From assembly GCF_013403875.1 (NCBI RefSeq), contig NZ_JACBNX010000023.1, positions 143,556 to 207,555 on the forward strand: a stretch of DNA of 64,000 nucleotides. Direction: 5' to 3'. How positions within the stretch are numbered: the stretch's first letter is position 1; every line of letters starts with the position of its first letter. This stretch comes from Burkholderia guangdongensis. Its GTDB lineage: Bacteria > Pseudomonadota > Gammaproteobacteria > Burkholderiales > Burkholderiaceae. Below the pieces are notes generated by a model. The model did no database searches, was not told where the DNA came from, and was given only the letters and a program-made list of their open reading frames with translations. The position numbers and the translations under genes are program-made. Of the stretch, positions 24,845 to 32,554 are shown one piece after another.

Positions 24845-24891
24845 GCGGGCCGGTGCAGGGATCGACAGGGATCCTGCAGGCACCGGCCCGC
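24845..24891 (-). promoter_or_regulatory. Large intercistronic hairpin between amidohydrolase and UbiD genes
   Basis: GCGGGCCGGTGC (24845-24856) pairs perfectly with GCACCGGCCCGC (24880-24891), and flanking AGG/CCT bases extend the stem. No T-tract follows on the minus strand, so a partial terminator or an mRNA processing/stabilising element is more likely than a full terminator. Confidence 0.55.
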
Positions 24892-24908
24892 CGCATGGCC
24901 TGCGCGGC

Positions 24909-25841
24909 CTACGACTGCGCGGCGACGTCGTCGAGCGACGCGTAGCTGTCGGTCAGGCGCAGCTTCGCTTCCTCGAGGTTGCGCGGCGGCGGCGACGGCT
25001 TGATGCCGACGAGGCGCGCGATGTTGTTGCCCATGTAGTCCTCGAGGCCGTCCTCGTCGAGATCCATCCCCTGCGGCGCGGGCCCGCACAGCATCTCGAG
25101 CTCGCGCAGCCACATGCCGGGCTCGTTCGGCGGCGAATCGGTGCCGAATACGATCTTGCTGCGCTTCAGCTCGCGCGCGAACTCGACGATCCGCGACTGG
25201 AAGCACCAGCCCGATTCGCAGACGACGTTCGGCGTGTCCATCGCCATCCAGAACGCCTCGAACGAGTAGTTGCCGCCCGTCTGGATACCGAAGTGTCCGA
25301 TGATGAAGTTCACCATCGGGAACTCGCGGATGATCGGATAGAACATCGTCGGAATCGTGTACGGGCCGTCGCCGGTGTGGATCAGCACGACGATGTTGTA
25401 CTTCGCGCACATCTTCATCGCGGGGCGCAGCCAGTCGAGCGCGCGGTCCGGACGGTAGCCGTGCATGTTCGCGTGCAGCTTCAGCATCTTGAAGCCGTAC
25501 TCCTTCACGTGGAATTCGAGTTCCAGCGCGCCCTCTTCCGGGCCCCAGCGCGGATTGAACGTGAAGTTGCCGATGAAGCGGTCCGGATACTTCTGGCAGA
25601 GCTCCGCGATGTACGACATGTAGTCGCGGATGCCTTCGCGGCCGCGCCGGTTGCCGTCGCGATAGCCGGTGTTGCCGGGCGGCGGCTGGATGAAGCCCAT
25701 GTCGATGCGGCGCGGCTTGCCGTTGATGATGTACGGGCCGTCCATCATCTTCAGCAGGCGCTCGCCGGTAAACGGCGTGCCGGTGTGGCGCCACGCCTCG
25801 TCGACGAGATTGGTCGGGTGCAGATGGGTATCGATGATCAT
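24909..25841 (-). CDS. Amidohydrolase_2 (ACMSD-type) metalloenzyme, intact metal site
   Basis: A 310-residue TIM-barrel of the amidohydrolase_2 family, which includes ACMSD, gamma-resorcylate, 5-carboxyvanillate, iso-orotate and 3,6-dihydroxypicolinate decarboxylases. The metal-site pattern is visible: H6-L-H8 after MIIDT, H155 in VLIHTGDG, H183 in IIGHFG and D235 in FGTDSPPNEPG. A non-oxidative decarboxylase is the likeliest role; hydrolysis of a ring or lactone is possible. It is about 50% identical by eye to the next gene, but only this copy keeps HxH. It lies 35 bp after that gene. Confidence 0.85.
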   Translation of the reverse strand: MIIDTHLHPTNLVDEAWRHTGTPFTGERLLKMMDGPYIINGKPRRIDMGFIQPPPGNTGYRDGNRRGREGIRDYMSYIAELCQKYPDRFIGNFTFNPRWGPEEGALELEFHVKEYGFKMLKLHANMHGYRPDRALDWLRPAMKMCAKYNIVVLIHTGDGPYTIPTMFYPIIREFPMVNFIIGHFGIQTGGNYSFEAFWMAMDTPNVVCESGWCFQSRIVEFARELKRSKIVFGTDSPPNEPGMWLRELEMLCGPAPQGMDLDEDGLEDYMGNNIARLVGIKPSPPPRNLEEAKLRLTDSYASLDDVAAQS

Positions 25842-25876
25842 GCTGGTGCTCCGGGTTCGTGTGGCGGGACGGGCGC

Positions 25877-26779
25877 TCAGGCCGCGAGCAGCGCGTGCGC
25901 TTCTTCGACGGTCTTCGGCGCGGGCGTCGGTTCGAGGCCGATCATCCGGGCGGTGTTGTTGCCCAGATAATCCTCGAGCGTCTCCTCGTCGAGATTGAGC
26001 CCTTGCGGCGGCTCGAAGCACAGCACTTCGAGCAGGCGCAGCCACATCCCCGGTTCGTTCGGCGGCGTGTCGGAGCCGAACAGGATCTTGTGCTTCGGCA
26101 GCACCTTCGCGAACTCGACGATCCGCGACTGCAGGCACCAGCCCGATTCGCAGTACACGTTCGGCAAGTCCATCGCGAGCTGGAACGGCTCGAAGCAGTA
26201 GACGCCGCCCGTCTGCACGCCGAAGTGCGCCATGATGAAGTTGACGGTCGGGAATTCCTTGATCATCGGCACCCACTCGGTCGGGATGCTGTACGGGCCG
26301 TCGCCGGTGTGCAGCTTCACGAGCACGCCGAGCTCCGCGCATTTCGCGAGCGCGGGACGCAGCCAGTCGAGCGCGCGGTCCGGACGGTACGCGTGCATGT
26401 TCGCCTGGAACTGCACCATCTTGAAGCCGAGCTTGCGCACGTAGTGGTCGATCGCGTTGACGCCGTTCTCGACGCCGCAGCGCGGGTTGTACACGAAGCA
26501 GCCGATGAAGCGCTCCGGATACCGCTTCACCATCTCGACCGTGTACGCCATGTACGCGTCGATCGATTCGCTGCCCGACTTCACGCCGTCGGTGTACGTG
26601 TAGATCGTGTTGCCTTGCGGCGGCTGGATGAATGCCTTGTCGACGCGACGCGGCTTGCCGTTGATCAGGAACGGGCCGTCCATCATCTTGATCAGGCGCT
26701 CGCCGGTGAACGGGTCGCCGTCGTGCCGCCACGCGAGATCGACGAGATTCGTCGGGTAGCAGCTTGTGTCGATAATCAT
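25877..26779 (-). CDS. Amidohydrolase_2 paralogue lacking the HxH metal ligands
   Basis: A 300-residue close paralogue of the downstream gene, probably from a tandem duplication. The HxH motif after MIIDT is replaced by S6-C7-Y8, while H157 (KLHTGDG), H185 (MAHFGVQ) and D237 (FGSDTPPNEPG) remain. Without HxH, ordinary Zn/Mn chemistry is unlikely; it may be a structural or regulatory partner of the intact copy, or use another metal arrangement. The conserved framework and normal length argue against a decaying pseudogene. It is the first gene of the minus-strand operon, about 225 nt after a probable promoter. Confidence 0.82.
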   Translation of the reverse strand: MIIDTSCYPTNLVDLAWRHDGDPFTGERLIKMMDGPFLINGKPRRVDKAFIQPPQGNTIYTYTDGVKSGSESIDAYMAYTVEMVKRYPERFIGCFVYNPRCGVENGVNAIDHYVRKLGFKMVQFQANMHAYRPDRALDWLRPALAKCAELGVLVKLHTGDGPYSIPTEWVPMIKEFPTVNFIMAHFGVQTGGVYCFEPFQLAMDLPNVYCESGWCLQSRIVEFAKVLPKHKILFGSDTPPNEPGMWLRLLEVLCFEPPQGLNLDEETLEDYLGNNTARMIGLEPTPAPKTVEEAHALLAA

Positions 26780-26917
26780 GCGGGCTCTCCTCGCAGTGCT
26801 TGACGTGGAACGCAGCAGACCACGGCGCTTGGCGCTGCCGCATTGGCGACACGCGTGCCGTTCGGACTGCCTCGGTTTCGGGAGCACTGTGAGAGCGGCG
26901 AAGGCTTCGATTGGCGC

Positions 26918-26940
26918 CACTGACAGAGACTCCGTCAGTG
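26918..26940. promoter_or_regulatory. Dyad in the amidohydrolase operon leader
   Basis: CACTGAC-N9-GTCAGTG is a perfect 7-bp inverted repeat downstream of the promoter. It could be an operator or an RNA hairpin; nothing in the sequence decides. Confidence 0.35.
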
Positions 26941-27012
26941 AGCAATCTCCAGATGAACGTTCGCGGCGTTGCGCCGCTGCTTGTTCAATCGACCGCTTCT
27001 ACCCACGGCCGA

Positions 27013-27042
27013 ATCATGCAGCGGGCGAAATTCCTTTGTCAA
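27013..27042 (-). promoter_or_regulatory. Candidate promoter of the amidohydrolase-UbiD operon
   Basis: Minus strand: a perfect TTGACA (-35, 27042-27037), 18-nt spacer, then CATGAT (-10, 27018-27013; four of six). The neighbourhood is AT-rich for this genome. Confidence 0.5.
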
Positions 27043-27118
27043 GCGCGCGATGCGAAATTTCCGTTCCTCATCCCGCTGCGCTGCACCGCATCGCATCGCA
27101 TGGCGCGTACCGGCACAT

Positions 27119-28036
27119 TCATTCGGCATCCGCATCTTTCGCCGCGACCTCGCGGCGCCATGCGTCGGTCGTTTCGGCGAGCAGCGCGAGGAAGCGCTCG
27201 AGCGCGGGCAGCGTGTCGTCGCGGCGCACGGTCGCGTACAGATCGGCGTTGATCGAACGCTCGTCCATGCCGACGAACACGACGTTCTCGCGCGGCGTCG
27301 TCGACAGCGACTCGGGCAGGATGCTGACGCCGACGCCCGCGCCGACGAGGCTCAGCACCGTCTCCGGATCGATCGATTCGTGCAGCACGCGCGGCTGAAA
27401 GCCGTCGCGCACGCACGCGGCGAGCACGTCGCGGATGATCGGGCTCTGCGTGTTCAGCAGCACGAACGCGTCGTTCGCGAGCGCCTTCAGCGCGATCCGG
27501 CGGCGCCGGGCGAGCGGATGCCCGCCCGGCAGCGCGGCCATCAGCGGCTGCGGATAGACGCGGATCGAGTGCAGCTCGCTGCGCTCCGTCGCGTTGCACG
27601 CGAAGCCGACATCGATCTTGCCGTTCAGCAGCGCCTCCTGCTGCTGGTCCGGCAGCAGCTCGTGCAGCGTCCATTCGACTTCCGGATTGCGCTTCTGGAA
27701 CAGGTGCATCGTGCGCGGCAGCGGGCCGTACATCACCGAGTTGATGATCCCGATCCGGATGTAGCCCTCGAGCCCGTCCGCGACGCGGCGCACGAGTTTC
27801 TCGACCGAATCGCAGTCGCTGACGATGCTGCGCGCACGCACGAGCAGCGCCTCGCCGGCGCGCGTGAGCCGCGCACCGTGGCGGCCGCGCACGAACAGCG
27901 TGACGCGCAGCGAATCCTCCAGCGCCATGATCTGCTGGCTCAGCGGCGGCTGCGAGATGTGCAGGCGCTCGGCCGCGCGGCTGAAGTTGCCCTCCTCCGC
28001 GACCGCGATGAAGTAGCGCAACTGCCTCAAATCCAT
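27119..28036 (-). CDS. LysR-family transcriptional regulator
   Basis: A 305-residue LTTR. The N-terminal winged helix is canonical (MDLRQLRYFIAVAEEGNFSRAAERLHISQPPLSQQI) and the effector domain from ~90 follows the periplasmic-binding fold. It is divergent from the molybdenum hydroxylase genes, the usual LTTR arrangement, and sits between the two halves of the catabolic island. Its start codon lies inside the first block of a three-block motif (28034-28084) that recurs before the MFS gene, so I infer that it regulates itself, the hydroxylase and the MFS gene. The effector is presumably the pathway substrate or an intermediate. Confidence 0.92.
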   Translation of the reverse strand: MDLRQLRYFIAVAEEGNFSRAAERLHISQPPLSQQIMALEDSLRVTLFVRGRHGARLTRAGEALLVRARSIVSDCDSVEKLVRRVADGLEGYIRIGIINSVMYGPLPRTMHLFQKRNPEVEWTLHELLPDQQQEALLNGKIDVGFACNATERSELHSIRVYPQPLMAALPGGHPLARRRRIALKALANDAFVLLNTQSPIIRDVLAACVRDGFQPRVLHESIDPETVLSLVGAGVGVSILPESLSTTPRENVVFVGMDERSINADLYATVRRDDTLPALERFLALLAETTDAWRREVAAKDADAE

Positions 28037-28084
28037 ATGAACCTCGTATCGAATGGATTCCGAAATCGTATTTCACATATCGAA
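28034..28084. promoter_or_regulatory. Three-block operator in the LysR/hydroxylase divergent promoter (copy B)
   Basis: CATATGAA (28034-28041, overlapping the LysR start codon), GTATCGA (28046-28052) and TATTTCACATATCGAA (28069-28084). All 31 block bases equal copy A at 19493-19532. The gap between blocks two and three is 16 nt here and 5 nt there, a difference of about one helical turn. The left half of the dyad is degenerate in this copy. Confidence 0.6.
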
Positions 28085-28196
28085 TTTGTGCACATAGGCT
28101 TTACCCACACCGCGAAAAAACGCCGTGGCCGGCCGCCTGCGATGCGACCGGCGGAACGACACGCATCGCCGCGCAACGCGGCGATCTGGAGACGAC

Positions 28197-28670
28197 ATGA
28201 CAAAGTTGAACGTGAACGGCACCGACCTCGCGGTCGATGCGCCGCTCGATACGCCGCTGCTCTGGGTACTGCGCGACAGCCTCCATCTGACGGGAACCAA
28301 GTTCGGCTGCGGGATGGGCCTGTGCGGCGCGTGCACCGTGCATCTCGAAGGCGCCGCGGTGCGCGCGTGCCAGATGCCGCTCGCGGCGGTCGCCGGCAAG
28401 CGGATCACGACGATCGAAGGCCTCGGCACGCCCGACGCGCTGCACGCGGTGCAGCAGGCGTGGCGCGACGAGGACGTGCCGCAGTGCGGCTACTGCCAGT
28501 CCGGCCAGTTGATGTCGGCGGCCGCGCTGCTCGCGACGACGCCTCATCCGAGCGACGGCGACATCGATGCGGCGATGGCAGGCAACATCTGCCGCTGCGG
28601 CACCTACGACCGCATCCGCCGCGCGATCCATCGCGCGGCAGGCGCATTGCGCGAAAGGGCTGCGGCATGA
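28197..28670 (+). CDS. [2Fe-2S] subunit of a molybdenum hydroxylase (IorA/NicA-like)
   Basis: A 157-residue electron-transfer subunit of the xanthine-oxidase superfamily. All eight cluster ligands are visible: C38, C43, C46 and C58 for the plant-type cluster, and C97, C100, C132 and C134 for the C-terminal cluster (CGYCQSG and NICRCGTY). It pairs with the next gene as in isoquinoline 1-oxidoreductase and the two-subunit nicotinate hydroxylases. ATG 28197 follows a GGAG site. Its stop overlaps the next ATG (ATGA). No FAD subunit or cytochrome gene is nearby, so the electron acceptor is unknown. Confidence 0.93.
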   Translation: MTKLNVNGTDLAVDAPLDTPLLWVLRDSLHLTGTKFGCGMGLCGACTVHLEGAAVRACQMPLAAVAGKRITTIEGLGTPDALHAVQQAWRDEDVPQCGYCQSGQLMSAAALLATTPHPSDGDIDAAMAGNICRCGTYDRIRRAIHRAAGALRERAAA

Positions 28671-30943
28671 AGCGCGACGACACCCTCACCGTCACCGCGC
28701 CGGCCTCGGGCGGCCGTCGCCGCTTTCTTCAGACGGGCGCGGCGCTCGCGGGCGGGCTGCTGCTCGAGCTCGGCGGCGCCGGCATCCGCAGCGCGCACGC
28801 GGCCCCGATCACCGACAGCACCGCCGGCCGCTTCGCGCCGAACGCCTGGGTGCGGATCGCGCCGGACAACCAGGTGCTGCTCGTCGTGCACAAGTTCGAC
28901 AGCGGCACCGGCGTGAAGAACGCGCTCGGCATGATGCTCGCCGACGAACTCGACGCGGACTGGTCGCACGTGCGCGTAATCCAGCCCGACGACCCGCTCG
29001 CGAAAGCGTACATCCATCCGCTGTGGGGCATGCACGCGACGGGCGGCAGCACGAGCGTGTCGCTCGAATGGACGACGCTGCGCCGCGCGGGCGCGACCGC
29101 GCGCGCGATGCTCGTCGCCGAGGCCGCGAAGCGCTGGTCCGTCGATCCGGCGAGCCTCAAGACGTCGGCCAGCGAAGTGATCGATCCCGCGAGCGGACGG
29201 CGCTTCACGTACGGCGAACTCGCGACCGGCGCCGCGACGCAGCCGGTGCCCGCGCAGGTGACGCTGAAGCGCCCCGACCAGTTCACGCTGATCGGCAAGC
29301 CGCGCCGCAGCTATCGCGTCGTCGACAAGCTCACCGGCCGCGCGCAGTACGCGATCGACGTGAACCTGCCGGGGATGCTGACCGCGATCGTGGTTCATCC
29401 CCCCGTCGTCAACGCGCGCGTGAAGTCGTTCAACGCGGCCGAGGTGAAGGCCTTGCCCGGCGTGCACGACGTGTTCGCGCTCGACATCCCCGACGTGATC
29501 GCGCATTTCCGTCCCGACCATGCGCCGGCGGCCGTCGCGAACGGCGCGTGCCAGCCCGGCGTCGCGATCGTCGCCGATCACTTCTGGGCCGCGCAGCGCG
29601 CGCGCAAGGTGCTGAAGGTCGAATGGGCGGACAGCGACTTCGCGCACTTCGATTCCGACGACGTCGTGCGCGAGATGAGCCGGCGCGTCGACGAGCCCGG
29701 CAAGAAATCCAGCGAGAAAGGCGACGCGAACGGCGCGTTCGCGCAGGCCGCGAAGGTGGTCGAGGCGGTGTACACGATGCCGTACAAGGCGCACGCTCAG
29801 ATGGAGCCGCAAAGCATCGTCGCATGGGTGAAGCCGGACACGGTCGAGTACTGGGGCGGCATTCAGGTGCCGTCGCGCTGCGCGCAGGCGTCCGAGACGA
29901 TCGCCGGCGTGCCGCGCGACAAGATCCGCATTCATCTGACCGAGGCCGGCGGCAGCTTCGGCTCGCGCGAAGGGCTGCATCAGGTGCTCGAAGTCACCTA
30001 CATCTCGAAGCGCGTCGGCAGGCCCATCAAGCTGCTGTACAGCCGCGAGGACGACATCCGCGGCCTGTACTACCAGAGCGCGAGCGTGCACAAGGCGCGC
30101 GCGGCGCTCGACGCGTCGGGCCACGTCACCGGCTTCAGCCTGCGCGCGGTGGTGCCGTCGATCAAGGAGCCCGACGATCCCGGCTTCCTCGTGAAATTCC
30201 CGGTCGACCCGAGCTGCACCGAAAGCATGCGCGCGGATTTTCACTACGACATTCCCGCGCTCGATCTCGCGTGGGTGCGTCACGAGCCGGGCTTTCCGAT
30301 CTGGTGGTGGCGCGCGGTCAGCTTCGTGCCGAACGTGTTCGCGATCGAGAGCGTGGTCGACGAGGCCGCGCATGCGGCCGGCCAGGATCCGGTCGCGTAT
30401 CGCCGCGCGATGCTGTCGAGCCGCCCCGCGCTCGCCGCGGTGCTCGACCGCGCGGCGACGCTCGCCGGCTGGACGCCGCATGGCACGCAGGGCACACGCG
30501 ACGCGGACGGCACGCAGCGCGGGATGGGCGTCGCGATCTACAACGGCTACCAGAGCTTCATCGCGATCGTCGCGGAGGTCGCGGTGAAGGATCGCGAGAT
30601 CGCGGTGCGCAAGGTCACGTGCGTCGTCGACTGCGGGATCGCGGTCGATCCGGGCTCGGTGCACCAGCAGCTCGCGGGCGGCATTCACTGGGGCGTGTCG
30701 ACCGCGCTGATGAACGCGGTGCACATCGAGCGCGGGCAGGTGCGCGAAAGCAACTTCCACGACTACCCGGTGCTGCGCATCCACGAGGCGCCCGTCGTCG
30801 AGATCGCGCTGATGCCGCCGACGGATCGGCAGCCGGGCGGCATCGGCGAGCTGTCGAATCCGCCCGTCGTGCCGGCGATCGGCAACGCGATCTTCGCGGC
30901 GACCGGCCAGCGCTTGCGCGCGACGCCGTTCACGCTCGCATGA
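28667..30943 (+). CDS. Molybdenum-binding subunit of a Tat-exported hydroxylase (IorB-like)
   Basis: A 758-residue catalytic subunit carrying molybdopterin-cytosine dinucleotide, which hydroxylates an electron-poor ring carbon with water as the oxygen source. A Tat signal (GRRRFLQTGAALAGGLLL) precedes the mature protein, so the holoenzyme would be folded in the cytoplasm and exported with its small subunit. GGIGELSNPP near the C-terminus carries the catalytic Glu. The layout matches isoquinoline 1-oxidoreductase beta; relatives also act on nicotinate, quinaldine and aldehydes. Periplasmic ring hydroxylation followed by uptake is a reasonable model here. Confidence 0.92.
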   Translation: MKRDDTLTVTAPASGGRRRFLQTGAALAGGLLLELGGAGIRSAHAAPITDSTAGRFAPNAWVRIAPDNQVLLVVHKFDSGTGVKNALGMMLADELDADWSHVRVIQPDDPLAKAYIHPLWGMHATGGSTSVSLEWTTLRRAGATARAMLVAEAAKRWSVDPASLKTSASEVIDPASGRRFTYGELATGAATQPVPAQVTLKRPDQFTLIGKPRRSYRVVDKLTGRAQYAIDVNLPGMLTAIVVHPPVVNARVKSFNAAEVKALPGVHDVFALDIPDVIAHFRPDHAPAAVANGACQPGVAIVADHFWAAQRARKVLKVEWADSDFAHFDSDDVVREMSRRVDEPGKKSSEKGDANGAFAQAAKVVEAVYTMPYKAHAQMEPQSIVAWVKPDTVEYWGGIQVPSRCAQASETIAGVPRDKIRIHLTEAGGSFGSREGLHQVLEVTYISKRVGRPIKLLYSREDDIRGLYYQSASVHKARAALDASGHVTGFSLRAVVPSIKEPDDPGFLVKFPVDPSCTESMRADFHYDIPALDLAWVRHEPGFPIWWWRAVSFVPNVFAIESVVDEAAHAAGQDPVAYRRAMLSSRPALAAVLDRAATLAGWTPHGTQGTRDADGTQRGMGVAIYNGYQSFIAIVAEVAVKDREIAVRKVTCVVDCGIAVDPGSVHQQLAGGIHWGVSTALMNAVHIERGQVRESNFHDYPVLRIHEAPVVEIALMPPTDRQPGGIGELSNPPVVPAIGNAIFAATGQRLRATPFTLA

Positions 30944-31066
30944 ACGTGCGCCGGCGCGTGGCGACACGCGCCGGACACACGCCGGTTGCGTGTCGACAGA
31001 CGCCGGCGCCGCTGTAACGATCCTCAACAGAACAGGCAACCTGCCAGACAGCAAGGAGACGTACAG

Positions 31067-32473
31067 ATGTCCGCTCAAATCGTTCAGGCACGCGATGAAA
31101 CCGCTCCCGTCGACCGCGTGCCGACGCCGCCGATGCTGTTCATGCTCGGGCTGCAGCACGTGCTCGTGATGTACATCGGCGCGATCGCGGTGCCGATGAT
31201 CATCGCGAGCGCGCTGAAACTGCCGAAGGAATCGATCGCTGTGCTGATCAACGCGGATCTGTTCACATGCGGGATCGCGACGATCCTGCAGTCGGGCGGC
31301 TTCTGGCGGTTCGGCGTGCGGATGCCGGTGATGCAGGGCGTCGCGTTCAGCGCGGTGCCGCCGATCCTCGTGATCGCGACGTCGCCGGGGCTCGGGCTGA
31401 CCGCGGTGATCGGGGCGGTGATCGCGGGCGGCGTGCTGACGATGCTGCTGTCGCCGGTGTTCGGCCGGCTCGTGAGGTTCTTTCCGCCGATCGTCGGCGG
31501 CTCGATCGTGATGGTGGTCGGGCTGTCGCTGTTCCCGGTCGGCGTGAACTGGATCGGCGGCGGCAAGGGCGCGCCCGACTTCGGCGCGCCGCACAATCTC
31601 GCGCTCGCCGCGTTCGTGTTCGTGATGATCATCGCGATCAACCGCTGGCTGAAGGGCTTCTGGTCGAACGTGTCGGTGCTGCTCGCGCTCGCGATCGGGA
31701 TGATCGTCGCGATCCCGTTCGGGATGGTCAACTTCCGCGGCGTCGCGCAGGCGCCGATGCTCGACATGATCAAGCCGTTCTACTTCGGGATGCCGGTGTT
31801 CGATCCGATCGCGGTCGGCACGATCGTCGTCGTGATGGTCATCATCATGATCGAGTCGATGGGGCTGTTCATCGCGACCGGCGACGTCGTCGGCAAGACG
31901 CTGTCGGCGCGCGAGATGACGAACGGGCTGCGCGCGAACGGGCTCGCGAGCATCGTCGGCGGCATCTTCAATGGCTTCCCGTACACGATCTACAGCCAGA
32001 ACATCGGCCTGCTCGTCGTCACCGGCGTGAAGAGCCGCTGGGTCGCGGTCGCGGCCGGCGTGATCCTGTGCCTGCTCGGGCTGCTGCCGAAGCTCGCGAC
32101 GATCGTCGCGTCGGTGCCGCTGCCCGCGCTCGGCGGCGCCGCGCTGTTCATGTTCGGCGTCGTCACCGCGACCGGCGTGAAGACGCTCGCGCGTGTCGAC
32201 TTCGAAAGCGGGCGGCGCAATCTGTACATCATCGCGTCGACGCTCGCGATCTCGCTGCTGCCGACGTTCGCGCCGGCGCTGTTCCAGAAACTGCCCGCGT
32301 GGATCCAGCCGATCCTGCACAGCAGCATCCTGCTCGCGTGCGTGACGTCGGTCGGGCTGAACCTGCTGTTCAATGGCCTCGCGCGCAGCGATCCGCACGC
32401 GCAGCGCGACGTGGAGGCGGATGTGGACGTGGATACGGACGCGAGCCCGTCGATGGAGCTCGCGAAGCACTGA
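31067..32473 (+). CDS. NCS2 nucleobase:cation symporter (xanthine/urate type)
   Basis: A 468-residue membrane carrier of the NAT/NCS2 family. Typical segments are the N-terminal LGLQHVLVMYIGAIAVPMII, IESMGLFIATGDVVGK, the signature NGFPYTIYSQNIGLLVVTGVKSRWV and the helix GGAALFMFGVVTATGVKTL. The FPYT-x-x-SQNIG signature fits purine (xanthine or urate) carriers better than uracil carriers. It follows the hydroxylase by 123 bp with an AAGGAG site, and a strong terminator ends the unit, so it probably imports the hydroxylated ring or the original heterocycle. The last ~25 residues are acidic and low-complexity. Confidence 0.9.
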   Translation: MSAQIVQARDETAPVDRVPTPPMLFMLGLQHVLVMYIGAIAVPMIIASALKLPKESIAVLINADLFTCGIATILQSGGFWRFGVRMPVMQGVAFSAVPPILVIATSPGLGLTAVIGAVIAGGVLTMLLSPVFGRLVRFFPPIVGGSIVMVVGLSLFPVGVNWIGGGKGAPDFGAPHNLALAAFVFVMIIAINRWLKGFWSNVSVLLALAIGMIVAIPFGMVNFRGVAQAPMLDMIKPFYFGMPVFDPIAVGTIVVVMVIIMIESMGLFIATGDVVGKTLSAREMTNGLRANGLASIVGGIFNGFPYTIYSQNIGLLVVTGVKSRWVAVAAGVILCLLGLLPKLATIVASVPLPALGGAALFMFGVVTATGVKTLARVDFESGRRNLYIIASTLAISLLPTFAPALFQKLPAWIQPILHSSILLACVTSVGLNLLFNGLARSDPHAQRDVEADVDVDTDASPSMELAKH

Positions 32474-32502
32474 TCGCACCGGCGCGCAACGCGTCAAATG
32501 AA

Positions 32503-32533
32503 AAGCGCGGAGGCGTCACCGGCCTCCGCGCTT
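32503..32533. terminator. Strong bidirectional terminator after the NCS2 gene
   Basis: A 12-bp perfect stem (AAGCGCGGAGGC / GCCTCCGCGCTT) with a 7-nt loop lies in the gap between the convergent NCS2 and quinone oxidoreductase genes. The outer AA/TT pairs and flanking A-run (minus-strand T-run) suit a two-way intrinsic terminator. Confidence 0.8.
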
Positions 32534-32554
32534 CTAATTGCCCCGATGCGCGGC

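Larger units (their letters stand above)
26780..27118. other. 339-bp leader and promoter region of the amidohydrolase-UbiD operon
   Basis: No credible gene. It lies between the LysR stop and the first operon gene, both on the minus strand. It contains the candidate promoter at 27013-27042 and a dyad at 26918-26940, leaving an unusually long leader of about 225 nt. Confidence 0.6.

Noticed and set aside
26935..27135. 66-codon frame in the amidohydrolase operon leader
   Set aside because: It overlaps the LysR 3' end, has no ribosome site and covers the candidate promoter.
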